From Plenodomus lindquistii (Eukaryota; Ascomycota; Dothideomycetes; Pleosporales; Leptosphaeriaceae): DNA of 64,000 bases. The first letter of the stretch is position 1, and each line of letters starts with the position of its first letter. The notes beneath the pieces were generated by a model, which made no database searches, was not told where the DNA came from, and was given only the letters and a program-made list of their open reading frames with translations. Location: NCBI GenBank assembly GCA_025504975.1, contig JANUWI010000004.1, positions 868,001 through 932,000 of the forward strand, given 5' to 3'. Made by a program: the position numbers and the translations under genes. This document shows, in pieces, positions 13,421 through 22,878 of this stretch.

Positions 13421-15825
13421 TAGCTAAATTTATAGTTATTATTTTCTATAAAATATAGAAAGTTATATATAGGTATTATAAAGATAATATATACTTTAAT
13501 AATACTAGATAATTTAGAAGTTAAAAATCTTATAATACTATTATCTTTATCTATTATATTATTAGTTTTACTATAAATAGTTTCTAGTCTTATTAACTTA
13601 GTATTATTATCTATAAATATATTTCTTTTTTCTAAAATAATAGAATTAAAATACTTTAGTATTTCTACTTCTGTACCTCTAATAGGGCAAGTAGAAAGAA
13701 TATAAACTTCTAGTGCTAGAAGCTTTATAAACTCTAATCTAGTATCTAAGTACTTTCTAATACTTTCTCTATTATATCTAGATTTATTATTACTATCTTT
13801 AGCTATAAAAAACCTATTTAAAGTACTATTATTAATTTCTATACTTTCTAAAAAGAAATTACCTTTTTTTTCTAAGTTAAAAGTATTATTATTATAGAGT
13901 TCTTTTATAAAATAGAAGTTACTTTATGTATTATTATTATTATCCTGTATATTATTAATATTTAAGTCTAGATCTTTATAGTTATACTTTAAAAGACTAG
14001 TAAATAAAATCTCTTCTAATTTATCTTCTATATAATAAAATAGTTCTTTTAACTTAGTTATTTTAACTTCTTTATTATCTATAACTATAGTATTAAAATC
14101 TATATCTTTTATTCTAGCTTTACCTAAAGTATTACTATTAATCTTTAGAGTATAAGCTCTAATTCTAGTAAGTTCTTCTATACAATTATTAGAGTTAAAA
14201 GTAAGTAATTTTTTATAGTTAGTAAAAAATATACTATCTATATTAGGTTTTTCTAAGCTTTCTTTTTCTTTTTTAGATAGATTTTCTTTAATTAATATAT
14301 TATATGCTTTTAAATCTTCTATATAGTAATCTTTAATTAATTCTAGAAAAACTAGTCTTATAGTATATAATAATTGCGAGCAATCTCTAGCAATATTACT
14401 AGCATTTTTAGGTTCTTTATTAGGTGTTTTAATAGCTAAAATAGCTAAATAAGTAATTAAAGGACTATTAAATATACTATATTCTTCTAAACTAACTTAT
14501 TCTATAGGCTAGATTAAAATATCTTCTATAATTAATACTAAGTATTTATTTATAATTTTAGTTCTACTTTCTTTAAGTACTTTTAAACTATTTTCTAAAG
14601 AATCTATATTAGTACTATTACTATTATTATTATTAGTAATATTACTACTACTAGAGCTTTTATTATATAAAGTATTAATACTACTAGTTAGTCTATTTTT
14701 TTTGTCTATACTATATTTTATAGCTTTAATTAAAGTTTTTAATAGTTTATTTAAATTACTTGTAATAATAGGCTGTATATTTAAATAATTAGAGTCTATT
14801 AATTTTAATTCTCTTACTCTAATAAGATATACTATAAATAAAGCTAGATTACTATAATAGTGTCTAATAGAATCTTTACTATCTAGCTTTTTAAAAGGAA
14901 TTAAATTTTTTTCCTCTATAGTATTAAGCCTTTCTTTAGCTAATTACTATAATATTCTTTTACTATACTTTTCTATATTATTACTAAAGCTAGGTAAAGT
15001 CTCTTTAAATATAGTATTATATAAAATAAACTCTATTTCCTCTTTATTATTAGTTGTTTTTGCAATAGGAACTAGAACTAAAGATACTAGCTTATTTAAA
15101 TCTTTATTATTATAGTATCTATAAAACTCTAATTTTCTTAATAGAGTAGGTATTTCTCTATTTTCTAGATTATTAAAAGATATACTATTATTAGTACTTT
15201 CTTTAATAAAATCTTTATAGTTTGTTATAGATATATCTATATTACTTAAAGAGTTACTATATATAATTTCTTTACTATTATTAAAATTATTAGAGGTAAT
15301 AAATAGCTTATTATATTTAGGATTACTAAATAGATTTTGTATATTTATATTATCTTTAAAATAAGAACTATTATCTTTTAATCTATTTTTATTACTTATA
15401 TTATGTACTATATTATTATGCTCTTTTATTTTCTTTAAACTAGTACTTAAGTAATTACAATTACTATATAAACACTTAAAACCTTTAGTTTCTTTAATTA
15501 ATTCTTTAAAGTTATATTTATAATCTTCTATAGTTAAATCTATATAGTTAGTAATAGATAAATTATCTATTTTATATTTAATATTATCTAGTTCTTTTCT
15601 ATTCTTTTTATGCTTAGTAATTAAATGCTTTATAATATTTTCTTTACTATTATTACTAGAATTTAAGCTAGTTTTACAACTAGTATCTTTACAAATTACT
15701 AGTCCTAAAGCTTTAAAATATACTAAATTAAAGTTTAGAGACTCTCCTTTAGTATATTCTATATTTTTAGTAGTACTTAAAGATATAATAAAAGAAAAAA
15801 AAATTATACTTATTTTATTTATATA

Positions 15826-16562
15826 TTATTCTTATAGAGGTTAGTATATTTAATATAATTTAGAAATATAAAAGATAGTTTTAAACTTACTTTAAAGGAA
15901 TAATATAATCTATAGGTATTACTATAGTAGAGAAAATAGCTTTTTTTAAAAATTTTCTAGTATAGATTAGCTTCTAATCTATAGGTATAAAGTATAAAAT
16001 AGATAGATAGACTTACTATAATAAATATAAAAAGATTATAGGTTATAAAGTATAAAAAGAAGTTTAATATTAGTTACTTTAGTTAAGTAAAAGTAAAAAT
16101 AAAAGTAAAAGATAGAGTTATAAGTAAAGATAGTTAGAAAGAAAAAAAGAAAGCTAGATTTATACTTAAAAATAAAAAGCTATTACTAATAGTTCTAAGT
16201 TATAAACTATACTCTAAGCGTTTAAAACTATATTAATTTATTAGTTATCTATTAAAAATAGCTTTTTAATTATTAATTATTAATTTTTAATTATTAATTA
16301 TTAATTATTAATTATTAATTATTAATTATTAATTATTAATTATTAATTATTAATTATTAATTATTAATTATAAATTATAAATTATTAATTATTAGTAATC
16401 TACTAGATATATAGTATAGAGTTAGAATATTTAAAGAGTAAAGAGTTTAGAATAATTCTTTAAATATAAACTCTATTTTCTATAACTACTACTTAAATTC
16501 TAAAAACCCTAAGTTAGTATTATAAAATAAAATTATAATCTAAGCTAATTACTATAGTTAAA
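15826..16562. other. Divergent intergenic region with no recognised gene
   Basis: This lies between the helicase gene (minus) and the small gene at 16,563 (plus), so it should hold both promoters. It contains a purine-rich stretch (about 16,085-16,160) and a TTAATTA microsatellite. No frame looks coding. Confidence 0.6.
16266..16396. repeat. TTAATTA-type microsatellite
   Basis: Nearly perfect runs of AATTATT/AATTATTA units of pure A and T occupy about 130 bp upstream of the gene at 16,563. A similar array lies upstream of the gene at 18,299. Confidence 0.9.
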
Positions 16563-17188
16563 ATGTTTTCTTTTACTTCTTCTAATATAGATAGCTATAA
16601 GCTAGCTCTAAAAAAGCCTAATATTTTTTTTAGAAATACTTTAAAAGATAACTCTATTATCTCTACTTTTATAGTAGGAAAAGAAGTATATAATATTAGA
16701 GATATTAAAAGTAATAAAGTAATAGGTTTTTTAGGGTATTTACTTTTTAAAAATAAAGTTAAAAGCCTTATAGGTTTTATTTTAAATAAAGCTTTAAAAC
16801 TTAACTATAAAAGATTTATTATTCTAGCTTATAATACACAGAAAAAAGAATATTATTATCTTATTTATAATAATAGAATAGTAAAAGAAAAGTCTACTAT
16901 TAAAGTAGAAGATTTTAAAAAAGACTTTAGTTATTTTAAAAGACTTATACTAGTAGATAATAGGTTAGTTTATTTAACTTTAATATACTATATATACTAA
17001 CTATATTTAGAAGAATTAATACTATAGTTAGTAGTTTTTATAATAGTAGAAACTTTGCTTCTACTCTAGATAGTAATAATAATAGAGATAGTAGTACTTT
17101 AGAAAGTAATAAAGAAAAGTTAGAAAACTCTAGCTTTTTAGAGAATTTATATCTAGATAATAATCTAGAGTTAGAGCTAGAAGAATAG
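16563..17188 (+). CDS. Two-exon gene of unknown function, about 192 aa
   Basis: I do not recognise this protein. Exon 1 (16,563-16,963) starts at an ATG and gives 133 codons. An intron at 16,964-17,010 (donor GTTAGT, branch site TACTAAC, acceptor TTTAG) joins in phase to exon 2 (17,011-17,188), which ends in an acidic tail LELELEE before TAG. Without splicing the frame stops at 17,000. The product is Lys/Asn/Ile-rich with a hydrophobic stretch (VIGFLGYLLF, about residues 53-62) and a Tyr-rich YYYLIYNN segment. There is no signal peptide and no clear membrane helix. No internal stop is present although the DNA is as AT-rich and CA/TG-poor as the transposons around it. It is divergent from the helicase gene and lies ahead of another small spliced gene. 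Confidence 0.7.
16964..17010 (+). other. Predicted 47-nt intron
   Basis: Donor GTTAGT, branch TACTAAC nine bases before acceptor TTTAG. Splicing keeps phase 2 and replaces a near-immediate stop with 59 more codons. Confidence 0.75.
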
Positions 17189-18298
17189 TTTTATAAAAGA
17201 ATAAATCTAGTAATAACTAGAGATATTTTTAAATTACTAGTATAAAAAGCTAATTTTATTTTTATTAGTTTTATTATAAAAAAGATAAATTATATAATTT
17301 TTTTTAATCTAAAGCTATATATAACTTTTTTTTATTTTTTCTTTATTTATTAAACTTTTTTTTTAAACTAATTTATACTAAAACTTACAAGTTATTAAAA
17401 AAAAGATTAATTATAAAAAAGCTATATTTCTTTAAACTATGTATTTTATAAATTAGAACTACTAGAAAATAATAAAAAATAGTTTTCTAACTTTTTTTAT
17501 ACTATCTATTACTAATATATATATTAAAAGGACTATATAGATTTTAAAATAGATAGTATTTATAGACAATAGTATATAAAATAGTATTACTTTTTTAAGT
17601 ATATATAGTTTTAGTATAAACGTAAAGTATAATAGATTTTTATTATAAAAATCTAGGTATTTTAAATAGTTATGCTAGTAATAAAGCTATATACTAGAAA
17701 AACTATTTATAGTATAATATATATATAGTATAAAATTAATTATATTATATTATCTTTAAGTAATTATACTAATAATTAATAAATAGTATAATCTTTTTTA
17801 TTTTATTATCTTATTAAAAAGTAATAATATAATTAATTACTAATAACTTATAATAGTATAAATAATAAATAATTAATAATTAATAATTAATAATAAATAA
17901 TTAATAATTAATAATTAGTAATTAATAATTAATAATTAAGATTTAATAATTAATAATAAAGATTAATTAATAATTAATAATAAAGATTAATTAATAATTA
18001 ATAATAAATAATTTATAATAAATAATTAATAATTAATACTTAATAATTTATTTTTTATTATTAAATAGCTTTATATATATCTATTATATATAAGTTTAAC
18101 TCTAATAGAACTAGTATAGAAATAGTAAATACTTAGTAATAGACCTAGTTTTTTTTTTATAAAAAGAGTTACTTTTTTTTAATTCTTCTTTCTATCTATT
18201 ATCTTTTTACTCTAATATCTACTATATTATTATATACTATCTACTAGTTTAAAGTATATTATTTTACTACTCTATTTTAGCTTTAACTAATTGTTTAG
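17189..18298. other. AT-rich intergenic region with no recognised gene
   Basis: It contains degraded sequence without a readable frame and a long A/T microsatellite at about 17,861-18,045. A T/C-rich tract (about 18,170-18,295) precedes the ATG at 18,299 and probably marks a promoter. Confidence 0.6.
17861..18045. repeat. AATTAAT-type microsatellite
   Basis: Interrupted AATTAAT/AATAAT units of almost pure A/T, about 185 bp. It mirrors the array at 16,266-16,396. Confidence 0.88.
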
Positions 18299-18768
18299 AT
18301 GTCTTTACTTAATATTAATAGTTTAGAAAATAAAGATACTTCTAATCTAAGCTATAACTTAGTTAAAGGTTTTCCTAATTCCTTAGAATTTTCTAAAAAT
18401 AAAATATTTAGCTCTTATAGTACTAATAATAACTATAAAGTTCTTATTACTAGTACTACTAAAAGAGATAAAATAGAACAGGTTTTAAGCTTTTTAAATA
18501 CTTATATTATTTATAAAGACTTAGAAAATACTATTAGTAAGTAGTATACTTATTTTTTAAAATTTAACTAATAGCTTTAGGTATTATTATTATATAAGAG
18601 ATAGATAAGCAAATCTACTATTTAAGTTATTATAATAAAAATACTAAAGAAGAAAAGAAAGGATTTTATAATAGAAAGAATTTAAATATTAAAGAGATAT
18701 TAGATATAGTAACTTCTAATCTAGTACACCTAGATAATAATTCTAATAAAAAAGATTTTAGTATATAA
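18299..18768 (+). pseudogene. Two-exon gene of unknown function with one internal stop
   Basis: Exon 1 (18,299-18,536) encodes MSLLNINSLE... (79 codons). An intron at 18,537-18,580 (GTAAGT donor, TTAACTAA branch, CTTTAG acceptor) joins in phase to exon 2, which runs to TAA at 18,766-18,768. The only defect is TAA at 18,595-18,597, a likely former CAA. After it the frame continues for 56 codons with a protein-like composition (QIYYLSYYNK..., EILDIVTSNL). The Tyr-rich segment followed by a Lys-rich region loosely resembles the C-terminal half of the gene at 16,563, so the two may be distant paralogues. That is only a suggestion. I know no family. The product would be about 141 aa if the stop were sense. 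Confidence 0.6.
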
Positions 18769-18806
18769 AGTAGTTTTTTATTACTATACTTTTATATTTA
18801 TAGTTA

Positions 18807-18851
18807 TTAAAAACCTAGTATAAAGTAACTTACTTTATACTAGGTTTTTAA
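18807..18851. repeat. Perfect 21-bp hairpin just downstream of the 18,299 gene
   Basis: The arms at 18,807-18,827 and 18,831-18,851 are exact reverse complements (TTAAAAACCTAGTATAAAGTA) around a 3-nt loop. Long perfect arms in RIP-mutated DNA suggest a recent or maintained structure, such as a small foldback element or an RNA 3'-end hairpin. Confidence 0.9.
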
Positions 18852-19869
18852 TTAGAAAAATAAGTATTAATTATATATTATAGAATCTAATAAAAATAGG
18901 AAAATATATAATTATTAACTTAAAATATTAGTAGAACTATATAATAATATTATTATAGTATAGTTTAGATAGTTATTACTAGTTTTTAAATAAAAGGTAC
19001 TCTATAAGTAGCTCTAATAGCTATAGATTTTAAATAAAAGTAGTAGCTTAAATAATATATATATAATTAGATTTCTATTATTGTTATATTATATATATTT
19101 TACGTTAATTTTTTTATTTTAAAAGTTACTAAATAAATTTAAATTTATAATATTAAAAAATTTAACTATAGGTTTATACTATATTATAGCTACTATATAG
19201 TACTTAAACTACTAGAATAGCATTTTATATAGTATAAATTATATAGATTTTATTTATACCTAGATAAAAATATATATATATTATTTTTTTTGTTATAATC
19301 TAGTAGAAAAAGCTTAGTATTTTACGTTTTTCACTAGAAATTAATTAAAGAAATTGCTATTAAAATAACAGAATCTATAGGAAAATATAACTAACTTTAT
19401 ATAGAATTAGTATAGAAAAATTATTAAATATCTTATAGTAGTATTTACTATAATATCTTAGTTAAACTTAAAAATAATTATTAATTATTATTAATTAATT
19501 TCTTAATTTATTAGTAATTATATAATAAATATATAATTTTTTTAAACTATATTCTATAATACTATAGGTAGATAAATATATTATAATTATATAGATATAG
19601 CTAATATAACTATTAAAGTAGCAAGGGTATATAGATTTTTATAAACTTTAACTTATTATATCTTTTTAACATGTCTATATAATTCTATACTTTTATATAT
19701 TATTTTTATCTATTTTTTCTATTGTTTAGCGCTATAGTATTATTTTTTTTTATTTAAAACTTTTATTTTTTTAGTGTTCCTACCCATGTAAAATTAGTAA
19801 ATAGAAAAGAAAAACGTCTATAATAACGTAAGTTTACTCTCTTTCTACTTTTTTTCTTTGTACTTTTAT
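18852..19869. other. Degraded AT-rich sequence, then promoter of the coiled-coil gene
   Basis: From 18,852 to about 19,650 I see only RIP-type sequence; a short protein-like plus-strand stretch near 19,310-19,420 is not identifiable. From about 19,650 the dinucleotide composition changes: CA and TG reappear, and long T/C tracts (19,745-19,770 and 19,836-19,868) run up to the ATG at 19,870, as in fungal promoters. Confidence 0.6.
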
Positions 19870-20623
19870 ATGGCACCTACTACTAGGGCTACTAGGCCTA
19901 ATCGGGCTAGTAAAGCAACTAGTCCTAAAGTAGTAATTTCTACTAGAAGGCCCCCTAGACGTCCTGTTGGTTTAAAGTCTTTGTAAGTTTTTTTTTTTTT
20001 TTTTTTTTAGTTATTTTTAATTATTTCTATAATAATAGCTTACTAATAATAATTATAGGCTTACTAAAAGTAATTTTTATGCAATTTTACAGTAAAATAC
20101 TAGTACTACTAGTACTTTAGTATCTTATTTATCTAAGAAGGATAAAGATATTAAAGAAATTATAAGAAAATTGCAAGAAAAAAAGCAGAAGCTAGAAGCT
20201 TCTAAGCAAAGTAAGTATATTTTTTTTATATATTTTTTATTATATTTTTTAAATAATTATTATAGGTGTAGTGGATTTACAGGCTAGAATCCGCGAATTA
20301 GAACAAGAAAACTTAGAGTTAAAAAAGAGAAATTAAGACCTTTTAGTCCAAATTCAAATTGCTACTAACCTAATTAGGCCTAGTAAGTTATATTTTATTA
20401 TTTTCTACTATTTAAGCTTACTTTTTCCAGTGCCTAATAAGGCTTCTGCAACAATAGACTCTACTTTAGAAGGGGTAAATTTTAGTAAGTTTTTATTTTT
20501 ATTTCTTTATTTATATTATAGATTATTATATACTAACTTTAACTAGTAAATTCTACCTATCTTGTAGAGGATTTTACGCCAAGCAATATAAATATAGATA
20601 ATAAAATGTCTTTAGTATTGTAG
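19870..20623 (+). pseudogene. Five-exon basic leucine-zipper/coiled-coil protein, one internal stop
   Basis: The exons are 19,870-19,982, 20,104-20,210, 20,266-20,382, 20,431-20,484 and 20,568-20,623. All donors are GTAAG and all phases match (447 nt, 148 codons plus stop). The first acceptor (TAG at 20,101-20,103) was chosen because it keeps phase; other AGs nearby do not. Residues 1-37 are strongly basic (MAPTTRATRP..., TRRPPRRPVG). Residues from about 50 form a Lys/Glu coiled coil that leads into a zipper with Leu every seven residues (VDLQARIRELEQENLELKK, then DLLVQI). TAA at 20,334-20,336 falls between the third and fourth zipper leucines and is most simply a mutated CAA. It could be a small nuclear DNA-binding or structural protein, or a transposon accessory protein. 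It is the least RIP-affected gene in the window. Confidence 0.7.
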
Positions 20624-21070
20624 GTATATTGTAGATAGTTAATAATATTTTTATTAAGTATAATTTTTATTCTATCTATTAACTACTACTAGCTACTAAA
20701 ATAATAATAACTACTTTTAATATTATTTTTTTAGCTTTATTATACTTAAAATTCTATTAATATAATATAAAAATTAGAACTTTAATTAATAGTAAGTAGT
20801 TATAGTTATAAAAACATACTATTATATAGTATTAATAAAGTAGTACTAGTAAATAATAATTCTTTAGTAGGTTTATAATATAAAGATATATTTTTAGTCT
20901 ATACTAGAGTACTTAGTATTAAACTATATTATTTATACTACTTAGTATTTAGCTAAATAATTTTTATTATAGCTTTTATTTATAGTACTAATTTAGTATT
21001 ATATAGAATAAACTAGTATAAAATTTTAATAAAGCTTATTTAGATATAGTAAAACTATATTCTAGAGATA
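20624..21070. other. AT-rich spacer between coiled-coil gene and tandem array
   Basis: There is no readable frame or family. The composition returns to the CA/TG-poor type right after the gene's last exon. Confidence 0.6.
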
Positions 21071-22632
21071 TAAATTATTTTTTATATATAAATAAGTAAT
21101 TTTAAACTTATTAGAAGTATAGCCCTAGAGAATTACCAGCTAGTACTAGAGAATTTCTACTTTTTATCTACTTTTTCTAGAAGATTTCTCTAGGGTAGTA
21201 GCTTATAACTATAACTAGGCACTATTTATATTATAGAAATTATTTTTTATATATAAATAAGTAATTTTAAGCTAATTAGAAGTATAGCCCTAGAGAATTA
21301 CAGCTAGCACTAGAGAATTTCTACTTTTTTTCTACTTTTTCTAGAAGATTTCTCTAGGGTAGTAGCTTATAACTATAACTAGGCACTATTTATATTATAG
21401 AAATTACTTTTTATTTATAAATAAGTAATTTTAAGCTAATTAGAAGTATAGCCCTAGAGAATTACAGCTAGCACTAGAGAATTTCTACTTTTTTTCTACT
21501 TTTTTAGAGAAATTCTCTAAGGCACTAGCTTATAACTATAACTAGCAACTATTTATATAATAGAAATTACTTTTTATATAGAAATAAGTAATTTTAAGCT
21601 TATTAGAAGTATAGCCCTAGAGAATTAGAGCTAGCACTAGAGAATTTCTACTTTTTTTCTACTTTTTCTATAAAAATTCTCTAGGGCACTAGCTTATAAC
21701 TATTACTAGCGACTAATTATATAATAGAAATTACTTTTTATATATAAATAAGTAATTTTAAGCTTATTAGAAGTATAGCCCTAGAGAATTAGAGCTAGCA
21801 CTAGAGAATTTCTACTTTTTTTCTACTTTTTTAAAAAAATTCTCTAGGGCACTAGCTTATAACTATAACTAGCGACTAATTATATAATAGAAATTACTTT
21901 TTATATATAAATAAGTCATTTTAAGCTTATTAGAAGTATAGCCCTAGAGAATTACAGCTTGCACTAGAGAATTTCTACTTTTTTTCTACTTTTTTAGAGA
22001 AATTCTCTAAGGCACTAGCTTATAACTATAACTAGCAACTATTTATATAATAGAAATTACTTTTTATATATAAATAAGTAATTTTAAGCTTATTAGAAGT
22101 ATAGCCCTTGAGAATTAGAGCTAGCACTAGAGAATTTCTATTTTTTCTTTAAAAATTCTCTAGGGCACTAGCTTATAACTATAACTAGCGACTAATTATA
22201 TAATAGAAATTACTTTTTATATATAAATAAGTAATTGTAAGCTTATTAGAAGTATATCCCTAGAGAATTAGAGCTAGCACTAGAGAATTTCTACTTTTTT
22301 TCTACTTTTTCTACAAAAATTCTCTAGGGCACTAGCTTATAACTATATCTAGCGACTAATTATATAATAGAAATTACTTTTTATATATAAATAAGTAATT
22401 GTAAGCTTATTAGAAGTATATCCCTAGAGAATTAGAGCTAGCACTAGAGAATTTCTACTTTTTTTCTACTTTTTCTATAAAAATTCTCTAGGGCACTAGC
22501 TTATAACTATAACTAGCGACTAATTATATAATAGAAATTACTTTTTATATATAAATAAGTAATTTTAAGCTTATTAGAAGTATAGCCCTAGAGAATTAGA
22601 GCTAGCACTAGAGAATTTCTACTTTTTTTTTT
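21071..22632. repeat. Tandem array of about ten 164-bp units
   Basis: The landmark AGCCCTAGAG (or a one-base variant) recurs at 21,121, 21,286, 21,450, 21,613, 21,777, 21,940, 22,103, 22,256, 22,420 and 22,584. Nine of the ten units are therefore about 163-165 bp apart and one is 153 bp. Each unit holds an inverted repeat (CCCTAGAGAATT ... AATTCTCTAGGG) around a T/C-rich loop, then TATAACTATAACTAG and an AT-rich linker. The units are very similar, so the array was probably homogenised recently. The last unit ends in a T13 run. This is a satellite or minisatellite, not a CRISPR. Confidence 0.95.
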
Positions 22633-22878
22633 TTTAGAGCTAGCTAGATTAGGCCTAGGGCTAGCTACTAGACTACTAAAACTAAAAATATATTAAAAAT
22701 AGCCTAAATAAGTAATTTTAAGTCTTAAATCCCTAGAATTCTCTAGGGCTTAAAAAATTCTCTAGGGGAGCTAGTTCTCTTATTAGGCTTATTCTACTAT
22801 AACTATAATTTATAATAGTAAATAATTATTATAACCTATTTATCTATAATAAAGATATTTTAGTTCTATAATAGCCTA
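22633..22878. other. Array flank with a degenerate satellite piece
   Basis: It has TAGGCCTAGGGCTAGC-type short palindromes and, at about 22,700-22,770, a rearranged part of the satellite unit (AAGTAATTTTAAG, then AATTCTCTAGGG twice). No gene. Confidence 0.65.

Larger units (their letters stand above)
7666..15825 (-). pseudogene. RecQ-like helicase with OrsD/DUF3505-like fingers, interrupted by Fot1
   Basis: This is a single gene of about 6.3 kb coding once the 1.85-kb transposon is removed. From the N-terminus there are two C-x4-C...H-x4-H fingers (about 15,700-15,600 and 15,475-15,400), a long linker, and a CPIRGTE segment followed by an RNIFID segment (about 13,690-13,560) typical of large fungal RecQ-like proteins. 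After the insertion come a YRHLAK segment, an Asn/Ser/Ile-rich low-complexity region, and the helicase core. The core has a Walker-A relic EEGKS (about 9,215), EEVH in place of DExH (about 8,950), TATLPP (about 8,850) and QGIGRIRNKG motif VI (about 8,400). Family members act on DNA in the nucleus and are often subtelomeric. There are seven in-frame stops: 9,102, 10,809, 11,058, 13,924, 14,497 and the adjacent pair at 14,944/14,947. A one-base shift in a T11 run (7,828-7,838) would extend the C-terminus to 7,666. No start codon is visible; the frame is open from 15,825. Confidence 0.85.

Noticed and set aside
16563..18768. Clear paralogy between the genes at 16,563 and 18,299
   Set aside because: The shared Tyr-rich and Lys-rich stretches are loose and could come from the AT-biased composition alone.
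20093..20103. CAG at 20,090-20,092 as acceptor of the first intron of the zipper gene
   Set aside because: Although it is a good acceptor sequence, it puts exon 2 in the wrong phase and gives an immediate stop. The TAG at 20,101-20,103 keeps the open frame.
21071..22632. CRISPR-like array
   Set aside because: The units repeat in full, with no unique spacers. This is a 164-bp tandem satellite in a fungal context.
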